Shown here: positions 1 through 5,559 of the stretch, in pieces
Position numbering within the stretch: position 1 is the first letter of the stretch
Layout of the letters: every line of letters begins with the position of its first letter
Assembly (NCBI GenBank): GCA_002361095.1
Contig: DERU01000263.1
Location: 7,473-13,903, forward strand
Source of the DNA: Lachnospiraceae bacterium UBA3332
Lineage (GTDB): Bacteria; Bacillota; Clostridia; Lachnospirales; Lachnospiraceae
Length of the DNA stretch: 6,431 bases
Direction of reading: 5' to 3'
Program-made: the position numbers and the translations under genes
Notes under the pieces: model-generated
The model's database searches: none
The model's input: the letters and a program-made list of their open reading frames with translations, nothing else
Told to the model about the DNA's origin: nothing

Positions 1-720
1 CTGCAGATCTATTTTGACTTCAGCGGTTACAGCGATATGGCCATCGGTTTGGGACGGATCTTTGGTTTTCATATTCTGGAAAATTTCCGCTATCCTTATG
101 TCGCTTCCGGCATTCAGGATTTTTGGAGGAGATGGCATATTTCCCTGACGAATTGGTTCCGTGAATATCTTTATATCCCGCTGGGGGGAAACCGCAAGGG
201 GACGATGCGCACCTGGGGGAACCGTCTTTTGGTATTTTTCTGTACCGGGCTTTGGCACGGGGCGAACTGGACGTTCGTGCTATGGGGGCTGTTCCATGGC
301 GCGTTCCAGTCGCTGGAGACTTTTTTCCCGAAACTGACGAAGCGGATGGGGCCGCTGCGCCATGTATATGTGTTGGTCGTGGTGTGCGCAGGGTTTGTGA
401 TTTTCCGCGCGGAGAATATAGGGCAGGCAGGCTGGATGCTTGCAGCCATGTTTACCCGGTTTACCTGGTCGGCGGAATTGGCGGCGGCCGCGATGCCGGT
501 TTGCAGCCGTTTGTTTTTGTGTATGCTGGCGGTGGCCGTAGTCTGTGCGTTTCCCGTCAAAGAATGGCTGGGGGCGTGGGCCCAAAAGCAGCGGGAGAGG
601 GGATGCAGCCTGGCTTTTTGGCAGGGCGTCTCTTATGTGGGGACGCTGGCGCTGCTGCTTTTATGCATGCTAAGCCTTGCGGGCAATACGTATAATCCTT
701 TTATATATTTCAGGTTTTGA
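1..720 (+). CDS. MBOAT-family membrane O-acyltransferase (AlgI/DltB/PatA-like), 3' portion, 5' end outside window
   Basis: The reading frame is open from base 1, and its first residues (LQIYFDFSGYSDMAIG) are the conserved core of bacterial MBOAT proteins, so this is the C-terminal 239 residues of a protein that starts upstream; the ATG at 37 is internal. Conserved blocks follow: FWRRWHISL (His at window codon 46), REYLYIPLGGNR, and GLWHGANWTF, whose His (codon 86) is the family's invariant catalytic residue. Several hydrophobic segments follow (about 125-140, 165-190, 210-228). Members move an acyl group, usually acetyl, from a cytoplasmic donor across the membrane for O-acylation of alginate, peptidoglycan, teichoic acid or exopolysaccharide. 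The downstream AlgX-like gene is the expected partner. Which glycan is modified cannot be read from this sequence. Family assignment is very secure. Confidence 0.95.
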   Translation: MQIYFDFSGYSDMAIGLGRIFGFHILENFRYPYVASGIQDFWRRWHISLTNWFREYLYIPLGGNRKGTMRTWGNRLLVFFCTGLWHGANWTFVLWGLFHGAFQSLETFFPKLTKRMGPLRHVYVLVVVCAGFVIFRAENIGQAGWMLAAMFTRFTWSAELAAAAMPVCSRLFLCMLAVAVVCAFPVKEWLGAWAQKQRERGCSLAFWQGVSYVGTLALLLLCMLSLAGNTYNPFIYFRF

Positions 721-762
721 CGGATTGGAAAGCCCGGCAAAAGCGGGCGGATGGGAGCAACG

Positions 763-2235
763 ATGGACGGGGAAGCGCAAAAAAAGAAGGACGGGGGCCA
801 AAAGAGGGGCGGGGGCCAAAAGAGGGGCAAAACCCTGCTTTGTCTGTTATATATCGGGATGGTGATCGGCCTGTGCCTGCTTCCGTTTGCGGCCATGGGG
901 ATCCGGCCGTCCACTGGGTCAACGGAGAATAAGGTGCTTGCCGGGATACCGGCTTTGCGGGAAGGAAACGCGTGGAATTTGGATTTTCTTGCGGACGCGG
1001 GAGCCTATTTTCAGGATCACTTTGCGTTCCGGCAGGAACTGGTCGCGGCGGACGCGAAGCTGCGCAGCAGTGTGTTTGGCGTGTCTGCGGCGGATAACGT
1101 GATACAGGGGGAGAACGGCTGGCTGTATTATGCGGCGACCCTGGATGATTACCAGCATAAAAACGGAGTTTCGGACAGGATGCTTTTCAACATGGCGCAC
1201 AATACGGCGCTGATGCAGGAATATACGGAACTTTTGGGAAAGACTTTTGTATTCACCATTGCGCCCAATAAAAACTCCCTCTATGGGGAAAACATGCCGG
1301 GACGATACCGGTATACGGTATCCCCCCAAAGCGATGCGGAGCGGCTTCTTTTTTGGCTGGAAAAGGAAGGGGTGCATTACGTGGATTTGTTTGCCCTTTT
1401 TGCCGGACAGGAGGAGACGCTTTATTACGCCAGGGATTCCCATTGGAACCAAAAGGGGGCGGTATTGGTTTATAACGCCCTGCTGGACGCCTGCGGGATT
1501 CCCCACGAGACTTATGGGGAAATACCTTATGAGACGGCCTGCACTTATGTGGGGGACTTAAACAGAATGCTCTACCCGTTGTGGGCCGAGCCGGAGGATG
1601 AGGTGTATTTTCAGAAAGCGTTTACCTATGAATATGTAAAGGAAGGCGCTACGGTGGAGGATACGCTGGTGGAGACCGTTTGCGGCGGCAGGGAGAAGAA
1701 TCTGCTGATGTACCGGGATTCCTTCGGAAATTCCCTTCTGCCTTATATGGCGGAGCAGTTTGCAAAAGCGACTTTTTCCAAAGTGGTGCCGTATCCTATG
1801 ACGGATTTGGTCAACGCGGAGCCGGATGTGGTAATTGTGGAAAAGGTGGAGCGGCATTTGCCCACCCTGGGGGAAGTTCCCCCGCAGATGCGCGCGCCTG
1901 CGCGGACGCTTGAAACAAAAGCCGTGCCGGCGGAAAGCCATACATCGCTGCAGGCCCAAAAGGAGGGCGGCTATTTAAAGCTGACAGGGGTCGCGGACGC
2001 TTCCTGTGTGGACGGGGAAAGCAGATTCTATGCGGAAGTGACGGACGGGGGCCAGACGGCAGTTTACGAGGCGTTTTGCGTGAGACTGGATGAAAATGGA
2101 ACTTCCAGTGACTACGGTTTTCTGTTATACTTATCACAGCTGCAGATAACGGGTGAAGAATTACAGGTCAGCGTGATCGGGGAAAAAGACGGCGGGTATG
2201 TGAAACTGTGCGAGGAAAAAATATCCGTGCCTTAA
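763..2235 (+). CDS. AlgX/AlgJ/DHHW-like SGNH-fold O-acetylation partner protein, membrane-anchored
   Basis: From the ATG at 763 the product is 490 residues. I prefer this start because GGGAG (753-757) sits 5 bases ahead; an in-frame ATG at 751 would add four residues but has only a weak site. A short Lys/Gly-rich cytoplasmic tail is followed by one hydrophobic segment (about 24-46), an uncleaved signal anchor, and then an extracytoplasmic domain. That domain carries the family's signature residues: ARDSHWN (Asp225, His227) and YRDSFGNS (Ser320), matching the Asp-His pair and nucleophilic Ser of AlgX/AlgJ-type SGNH acetyltransferases. Residues from about 381 look like a separate beta-rich domain, perhaps glycan-binding as in AlgX, but I do not recognise it. 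Its place just after the MBOAT gene supports a shared operon in which this protein completes acyl transfer to a surface polymer. Family is confident; substrate is unknown. Confidence 0.88.
   Translation: MDGEAQKKKDGGQKRGGGQKRGKTLLCLLYIGMVIGLCLLPFAAMGIRPSTGSTENKVLAGIPALREGNAWNLDFLADAGAYFQDHFAFRQELVAADAKLRSSVFGVSAADNVIQGENGWLYYAATLDDYQHKNGVSDRMLFNMAHNTALMQEYTELLGKTFVFTIAPNKNSLYGENMPGRYRYTVSPQSDAERLLFWLEKEGVHYVDLFALFAGQEETLYYARDSHWNQKGAVLVYNALLDACGIPHETYGEIPYETACTYVGDLNRMLYPLWAEPEDEVYFQKAFTYEYVKEGATVEDTLVETVCGGREKNLLMYRDSFGNSLLPYMAEQFAKATFSKVVPYPMTDLVNAEPDVVIVEKVERHLPTLGEVPPQMRAPARTLETKAVPAESHTSLQAQKEGGYLKLTGVADASCVDGESRFYAEVTDGGQTAVYEAFCVRLDENGTSSDYGFLLYLSQLQITGEELQVSVIGEKDGGYVKLCEEKISVP
793..828 (+). 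repeat. Two exact 18-bp tandem units in the 5' end of the AlgX-like gene
   Basis: The unit GGGGGCCAAAAGAGGGGC occurs twice with no mismatch (793-810 and 811-828). It is codon-aligned, giving two copies of the hexapeptide GGQKRG in the basic cytoplasmic tail just before the membrane segment. A degenerate Lys-rich stretch precedes it. Copy-number change would keep the frame and only alter tail length and charge. Confidence 0.9.
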
Positions 2236-2325
2236 CCTGGGTGGGGTGTGTACGGTTACGGTTTTGGAAAAGAATGCCCGTTTGGGCAAGCAGGGCAGGG
2301 TTTGCGTCTGTGCGGCGTGCGCAAA

Positions 2326-2354
2326 TTTACAGGCCGGGTATGATTTTGTGTAAC
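2326..2354 (+). promoter_or_regulatory. Possible sigma-A-type promoter for the lipoprotein gene
   Basis: TTTACA (2326-2331, 5 of 6 matches to TTGACA) and TGTAAC (2349-2354, 4 of 6 to TATAAT) are 17 bases apart. Transcription would begin near 2361, about 20 bases before the preferred lipoprotein start. The 145-base gap after the AlgX-like gene and the change of function make a separate promoter reasonable, but the match is only moderate. Confidence 0.3.
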
Positions 2355-2380
2355 AAAGCCGCGCAGAAATGGGGAAACCA

Positions 2381-2959
2381 ATGAAAAAGAAAATTTGGGC
2401 ACTTTTACTTGCGGCGGCGCTGCTCGCCGGCTGTGGGGAAGGAAACGGGCAGGAAGCCAAGGCAGAGCCTGTAAGTGCAATGAGGGAGACTGCAGTACAG
2501 ACGGAGGAATCTGCGGAGGCGTCTTCAGAGGCCGGCGAGACAGCCGGACAGACGGAAACGCCGTCCGGGGAAGAAAGCGGACCGGAGTCTGCAGAGCCGG
2601 AAACGGAGACCGGGGATATGTCCAGGCCGGAAACAAAATCTGCGGTAGTGCAGGCGGCAGATCCGTCCGATACCAAAAGGACGGAAGGCGGAGACCGGAA
2701 ACAGGAGCAGGCGCAGGCCGAGGCCCAGGCCCAAGCCGAGGCAGAAGCCCAGGCCCAAGCCGAGGCAGAGGCCCAGGCGCAGGCCGAGGCAGAAGCCCAG
2801 GCGCAGGCAGAGGCTGCAGCCCAGGCCGCCTTGCAGGCAGGGACGCCGGAGGGCGGCGTCACGGAAGTGGATCGGGTTTATATTGAGGACTGTGGGCAGG
2901 ATACCGGGTATTGGATGATTACATATTCCGACGGAACGGTGGAATATGTGGATGACTGA
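2381..2959 (+). CDS. Secreted lipoprotein with Ala/Gln/Glu repeat stalk and small C-terminal module
   Basis: Starting at ATG 2381 gives 192 residues; GGGGA (2371-2375) lies 5 bases upstream, whereas the in-frame ATG at 2369 lacks a site. The N-terminus is a textbook lipoprotein signal: MKKK, a hydrophobic core, then lipobox LLAGC with Cys18 as the predicted lipidated residue. Residues 19-108 are rich in Glu, Ser, Thr, Gly and Pro, which suggests an unfolded spacer. Residues 109-153 are almost purely Ala, Gln and Glu, likely a long helix. The last 33 residues contain YIEDCGQDTGYWMITYSDG, a compact aromatic-rich module with one Cys. I do not recognise a named family; the layout of anchor, spacer, stalk and small terminal domain fits a surface-exposed or wall-spanning lipoprotein. 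It lies between the acylation genes and the VanRS-like genes, with no clear functional tie to either. Confidence 0.85.
   Translation: MKKKIWALLLAAALLAGCGEGNGQEAKAEPVSAMRETAVQTEESAEASSEAGETAGQTETPSGEESGPESAEPETETGDMSRPETKSAVVQAADPSDTKRTEGGDRKQEQAQAEAQAQAEAEAQAQAEAEAQAQAEAEAQAQAEAAAQAALQAGTPEGGVTEVDRVYIEDCGQDTGYWMITYSDGTVEYVDD
2723..2818 (+). repeat. Four 24-bp tandem units encoding AQAQAEAE
   Basis: Units begin at 2723, 2747, 2771 and 2795. Units 1 and 2 differ by a single wobble base (GAA/GAG); unit 3 differs by a few synonymous changes; unit 4 diverges at its end (AQAQAEAA). A degenerate partial unit (QAQAE) precedes at 2708-2722 and an AQ-rich tail follows. The period is a multiple of three, so gain or loss of units would lengthen or shorten the stalk without frameshift. 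Confidence 0.92.
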
Positions 2960-3066
2960 CGGCGTAAGGGGTTGAGGGTTATCTGAATCTTTACGGCGGC
3001 AGCGGCGTCACCGGGAAGGGAAAGCGTTTCGGTTATGGCAGCGCCATGCGTGAGAGTCCATTGTGG

Positions 3067-3104
3067 CAAGGGTAATTTTCCGGAGGGGCGGAAGGTTACC
3101 CTTG
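3067..3104 (+). promoter_or_regulatory. Long RNA hairpin just upstream of the vanR-like gene (leader structure, attenuator or weak terminator)
   Basis: CAAGGGTAATTTTCC (3067-3081) pairs with GGAAGGTTACCCTTG (3090-3104). The result is a continuous 15-bp stem with 13 Watson-Crick and two U-G pairs, around an 8-base loop GGAGGGGC. Only three T residues follow directly (3105-3107), so it is not a classic terminator of the lipoprotein gene, though it could act as a weak one. The vanR-like ribosome binding site (AGGGAGG, 3114-3120) starts 10 bases after the stem, and the loop holds another Shine-Dalgarno-like GGAGG. The rest of the 2960-3128 gap is GC-rich. It contains a smaller hairpin (ATGGC 3035-3039 with GCCAT 3043-3047), and I see no convincing promoter in it. 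Confidence 0.55.
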
Positions 3105-3128
3105 TTTGGGTGCAGGGAGGATGGGGAC

Positions 3129-3824
3129 ATGCGGGAAAAAATTTTGGTGGTGGATGACGAAAAAGAAATTGCGGATTTGATAGAGGTTTATTTGGCATCG
3201 GACGGTTTTGAGGTTTTCAAGTTTTATAATGCAAAGGAAGCGCTGTGCTGTGTGGAAAAGGAAGCGGTTGATCTTGCGGTTTTGGATATTATGCTGCCGG
3301 ACATGGACGGTTTTAGCCTCTGCCGCAAAATCCGGCAGTCCCATTACTTTCCCATCATTATGGTGACGGCTAGGACGGAAGACGTAGATAAGATCACGGG
3401 CTTGACGCAGGGTGCGGATGACTATATCACAAAGCCGTTTAACCCGCTGGAATTGGTGGCAAGGGTCAAAACGCAGCTGCGCCGGTATATGCGCTACAAT
3501 GCAATGCCGCCTTTGGGACAGGCGGCGGAAGAGGCGGATATCCGGGGGCTTTATATGCAAAAAAGCAGTCATAAATGCACGCTGAACGGAATGGAATTGT
3601 CCCTGACGCCGATGGAATTCTCCATCCTGTGGTATCTGTGCGAAAACCGGGGACGGGTGGTTTCTTCGGAGGAGTTGTTTGAGGCCGTGTGGAAGGAAAA
3701 ATATCTGGACCAAAACAATACGGTGATGGCGCATATCGCAAGGATCAGGGAGAAGATGCAGGAACCGGCGCGCAGGCCGAAGTATATCAAAACGGTTTGG
3801 GGGGTGGGGTATACCATTGAGTAA
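3129..3824 (+). CDS. vanR: VanR-like response regulator (OmpR/PhoB family)
   Basis: The 231-residue product has the usual two-domain layout. The receiver domain (about 3-115) shows acidic pocket Asp9/Asp10, phospho-acceptor Asp53 in VLDIMLPDMDG, Thr80, and Lys102 in DDYITKPFNPLELVARVK. The C-terminal winged helix (about 130-231) ends with PKYIKTVWGVGYTIE. These blocks, especially ITGLTxGADDYITKPFxPLEL and SLTPxEFSIL, closely match VanR of glycopeptide-resistance clusters as I recall it, more than generic PhoB. ATG 3129 is chosen because AGGGAGG (3114-3120) stands 8 bases ahead; an in-frame ATG at 3063 would run through the upstream hairpin and add 22 unrelated residues. It overlaps the kinase gene by 8 bp, so the two are co-expressed. 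It presumably binds DNA when phosphorylated by the neighbouring kinase; a candidate site lies upstream of the vanW-like gene. The symbol denotes family resemblance, not proven resistance function. Confidence 0.9.
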   Translation: MREKILVVDDEKEIADLIEVYLASDGFEVFKFYNAKEALCCVEKEAVDLAVLDIMLPDMDGFSLCRKIRQSHYFPIIMVTARTEDVDKITGLTQGADDYITKPFNPLELVARVKTQLRRYMRYNAMPPLGQAAEEADIRGLYMQKSSHKCTLNGMELSLTPMEFSILWYLCENRGRVVSSEELFEAVWKEKYLDQNNTVMAHIARIREKMQEPARRPKYIKTVWGVGYTIE

Positions 3825-4923
3825 CAAATGGCTGGATTTTATAAAAAACAGAAACCGCTACAGGGGGCGGATTGCCCGGCAGACTTTATTGCAGTATGTG
3901 TTTGCCCTTATAGTATTTGCGGTACTCTTTGTGTTCTTTGGTGTTTGGGCATGGGACATCCTGTCCGGAATTGAATTTGCCCCTGTCCGGGCGTTTTGCA
4001 GCTGGGTGCGGGATTACGCGCTTTTTTTCGGGGGGCTGCTTTTTTTGGCGGGATGGGGATTGGTAACTTACTATTTTTTTGCAAAACCTTTGCGCTATCT
4101 GGATGAGATCATCCTGGCAGCGGAAAAATTGTCAAAATCCGTGGAGGAGCCGGTTGTTCTGCCTCCTGCCATGAAGCATGTGCAGGATGAACTGAATCTG
4201 ATCCGGGAGCAGGCGCGTTATCATGCCATACAGGTAAAAGAGGCCGAACAGCGCAAAAACGATCTTTTGGTGTATCTGGCGCATGATTTGAAAACGCCGC
4301 TCACCAGTGTGATCGGATACCTGACCCTGCTTCGGGACGAACCGCAGATTTCCGACAGGCTCAGGGAACGCTATGTGGGGATTGCGCTGGACAAAGCCGG
4401 ACGGCTGGAAGAACTGCTCTATGAATTTTTTGATATCACCCGTTTTAGCCTGACGGCAATTTCGTTGGAGAAGGAACGCGTCAATATGAGCCGGATGCTG
4501 GAACAGCTGGCCAGTGAGTTTGAACCGGTGCTCTCCCAAAGCAGTCTGCGCTGGCGGACGGATATTGAAAGGGATGTGGAGGCGGTGTGTGATCCCGATA
4601 AGCTGGAGCGGGTGTTTGATAACCTGATCCGTAACGCGGCCTGCTATGCCTATCCGGATACGGAGGTGTTCCTGTCTTTAAAACGCCTTGGGGACAGCGT
4701 GCAAATTTGCGTAAAAAATGCCGGAAAAACCATTCCGCCGGAAAAATTGTCGCGTGTGTTTGAACAGTTTTTCCGGTTGGACAGTTCCCGTGCGTCCGCC
4801 ACCGGCGGGGCAGGACTCGGATTGGCCATTGCCAAAGAAATTGTGGAACTGCACGGCGGTTCCATCCGCGCCGAAAGCGCGGATGAAAGCGTCCGTTTCA
4901 TTGTCATGCTCCCTGTTTTATAA
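3817..4923 (+). CDS. vanS: VanS-like membrane sensor histidine kinase
   Basis: This 368-residue kinase pairs with the VanR-like regulator. It has two membrane segments (about 24-46 and 67-88) with only about 20 residues outside the membrane, then a linker helix. The H-box LAHDLKTPLTS carries phospho-acceptor His156, the N-box is NLIRNAACYA (Asn269, Asn273), a VKNAG version of the G1 box occupies about 299-303, and the G2 box GGAGLGLAIAKEIV starts at 330. Stretches such as AEQRKNDLLVYLAHDLKTPL and the end of the ATP-binding domain closely resemble VanS of vanA-type clusters from memory. The start is TTG 3817, overlapping the vanR-like stop; a G-rich Shine-Dalgarno region (3799-3809) inside the preceding gene is well placed, and no ATG is available in frame nearby, so translation is probably coupled. 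The stop TAA (4921-4923) overlaps the end of the convergent HTH gene. Whether it senses glycopeptides or another wall signal is unknown. Confidence 0.9.
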   Translation: MSNKWLDFIKNRNRYRGRIARQTLLQYVFALIVFAVLFVFFGVWAWDILSGIEFAPVRAFCSWVRDYALFFGGLLFLAGWGLVTYYFFAKPLRYLDEIILAAEKLSKSVEEPVVLPPAMKHVQDELNLIREQARYHAIQVKEAEQRKNDLLVYLAHDLKTPLTSVIGYLTLLRDEPQISDRLRERYVGIALDKAGRLEELLYEFFDITRFSLTAISLEKERVNMSRMLEQLASEFEPVLSQSSLRWRTDIERDVEAVCDPDKLERVFDNLIRNAACYAYPDTEVFLSLKRLGDSVQICVKNAGKTIPPEKLSRVFEQFFRLDSSRASATGGAGLGLAIAKEIVELHGGSIRAESADESVRFIVMLPVL

Positions 4924-5253
4924 GGCGTTGCGGGAGAGCGTGTCGATATTTTCCAAAATACGGTAAATCTCGGAGGTTCCCTTTGCGATCTGGCGGAAGG
5001 TCTCATCGGACGGATGGTACCGGCCGGTAAGCTTGTCAAGGGAACAGCCGAGCGCGTTGGAAACCTGCCAGAGACTGATGAGGGAGGGCTTGCGGATTTT
5101 TCCGTTGACCAGCTTTTTGACGGATTCATAGGGTAGGTCGGCTTTTTCGGAAAGCATTTTTAACGACCAATTGCGCTTGGAAAGTTCCGCGCACAAATTT
5201 GCGATTACAATGTCTGTTAATTTCTCGGATTGTTCTTTCGTAATTTCATTCAT
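4918..5253 (-). CDS. Small XRE/Cro-like helix-turn-helix regulator
   Basis: A 111-residue protein is read from 5253 down to 4918. The ATG at 5253 has AGAGGG (5266-5261) 7 bases ahead; the upstream extension to 5328 is rejected because it lacks a site and would pass through the likely promoter. Residues about 14-77 form a Cro/CI-type HTH: LCAELSKRNWSLKMLSEKAD, then PYESVKKLVNGKIRKPSL as the recognition-helix region, then LWQVSNALGCSLDKLTG. The rest (78-111) is a short polar tail, perhaps helical for dimerisation. It converges on the vanS-like gene with a 6-bp overlap and diverges from vanW. That position suggests a local repressor or modulator of the intergenic control region, and probably of itself. 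XRE fold is confident; targets are inference. Known vanA/vanB clusters as I recall them do not carry such a gene between vanS and vanW. Confidence 0.87.
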   Translation of the reverse strand: MNEITKEQSEKLTDIVIANLCAELSKRNWSLKMLSEKADLPYESVKKLVNGKIRKPSLISLWQVSNALGCSLDKLTGRYHPSDETFRQIAKGTSEIYRILENIDTLSRNAL

Positions 5254-5270
5254 AATTTTTCCCTCTATAT

Positions 5271-5301
5271 GTGAACCTAAGTGAACTGTTACACTTGTAT
5301 A
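5271..5301 (-). promoter_or_regulatory. Candidate promoter and operator of the HTH gene
   Basis: On the minus strand a -10-like TATACA (5301-5296) lies about 43 bases before the HTH start; no good -35 is visible upstream of it. Just downstream of the expected transcription start are two GTGAAC words on the plus strand (5271-5276 and 5281-5286), exactly 10 bp apart, with an imperfect inverted copy, GTTACAC, at 5288-5294. Helical-phase repeats over a start site are typical of repressor operators, so self-repression is plausible but unproven. Confidence 0.3.
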
Positions 5302-5314
5302 TTCCTTGAAGTGC

Positions 5315-5355
5315 CATAAAAGACACAAAAAAATAAAATTTTTTTTGCTTTTATG
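5315..5355. repeat. Inverted repeat with A/T tracts midway between the HTH and vanW-like promoters
   Basis: CATAAAAG (5315-5322) is matched by CTTTTATG (5348-5355). Inside, CAAAAAAA (5326-5333) is matched by TTTTTTTG (5340-5347), around the loop TAAAAT. Together they form a 16-bp stem with one 3-base bulge (5323-5325). As DNA this is an intrinsically curved, symmetric AT-rich element; the outer arms are about three helical turns apart. It may be a regulator site, an UP-type promoter element or a bidirectional transcription barrier. Confidence 0.6.
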
Positions 5356-5381
5356 ATTTGTCCGGCCACAACATCAGAAAG

Positions 5382-5445
5382 TCATAAATTTGTATGAATT
5401 TCCTCATAAAATCTTCAAAATTCCAACAGGAAATAGAAAAATAAT
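5382..5445 (+). promoter_or_regulatory. Candidate VanR-activated promoter of the vanW-like gene
   Basis: Two imperfect tandem units lie at 5382-5403 and 5404-5424, both starting TCATAAA and ending in ATTCC or ATTTCC. Each is about two helical turns long and looks like two half-sites, as expected for OmpR/PhoB-family regulators. TTGTATGAATTT (5390-5401) agrees with the VanR consensus TCGTANGAAATT, as I remember it, at 9 of 11 defined positions. The -10 candidate AATAAT (5440-5445) is 5 of 6 to TATAAT. At 17 bases upstream there is no usable -35 (AAAATT), and the repeat covers that place, the arrangement of an activator-dependent promoter. Transcription would start near 5452, leaving a leader of about 108 bases. 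The whole region 5254-5559 has no gene. Confidence 0.42.
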
Positions 5446-5497
5446 AGTCTGTCCGCTTTGGTAAACTGAAATGGCAGCGCAGAAAACGATGCAAAGC

Positions 5498-5526
5498 GCC
5501 GCCCCGGGGAAATGGGTTTTGGCGGC
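5498..5526 (+). other. Possible leader hairpin of the vanW-like mRNA
   Basis: GCCGCC (5498-5503) pairs perfectly with GGCGGC (5521-5526) around a 17-base loop, about 24 bases before the ribosome binding site (GGGGAGG, 5550-5556). It is short and GC-rich with no following T-run, so it is a leader structure at best. Confidence 0.25.
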
Positions 5527-5559
5527 AGGGGCAGACGTTTGGGCAAAAAGGGGAGGTTT

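Noticed and set aside
732..748. GCCCG/CGGGC hairpin between the two acylation genes
   Set aside because: Five pairs with a 7-base loop and no T-run, in a 42-base gap that is more likely simply intra-operon.
919..1506. Minus-strand open frame of 195 codons inside the AlgX-like gene
   Set aside because: It lies opposite conserved SGNH motifs, and its composition is typical of an antisense shadow.
2275..2325. Small hairpins after the AlgX-like gene (TGCCC 2275-2279 with GGGCA 2284-2288; TTTGCG 2301-2306 with CGCAAA 2320-2325)
   Set aside because: Stems of only five or six pairs with no proper T-run; not enough to call a terminator.
2161..2862. Long minus-strand open frame (233 codons) with Ala/Trp/Ser repeats opposite the lipoprotein gene
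   Set aside because: It is the complement of the GC-rich 24-bp repeat, which rarely contains stops in any frame; it has no ribosome binding site and runs through the upstream gap.
3096..3827. Minus-strand open frame of 243 codons opposite the vanR-like gene
   Set aside because: The plus strand encodes an unmistakable response regulator with all key residues; the antisense product is His/Arg/Pro-rich and resembles no family.
5254..5470. AT-rich repeats considered as a CRISPR array or mobile-element end
   Set aside because: There are no regularly spaced identical repeats with unique spacers, no transposase, and no target duplication; placement between divergent genes fits a control region.
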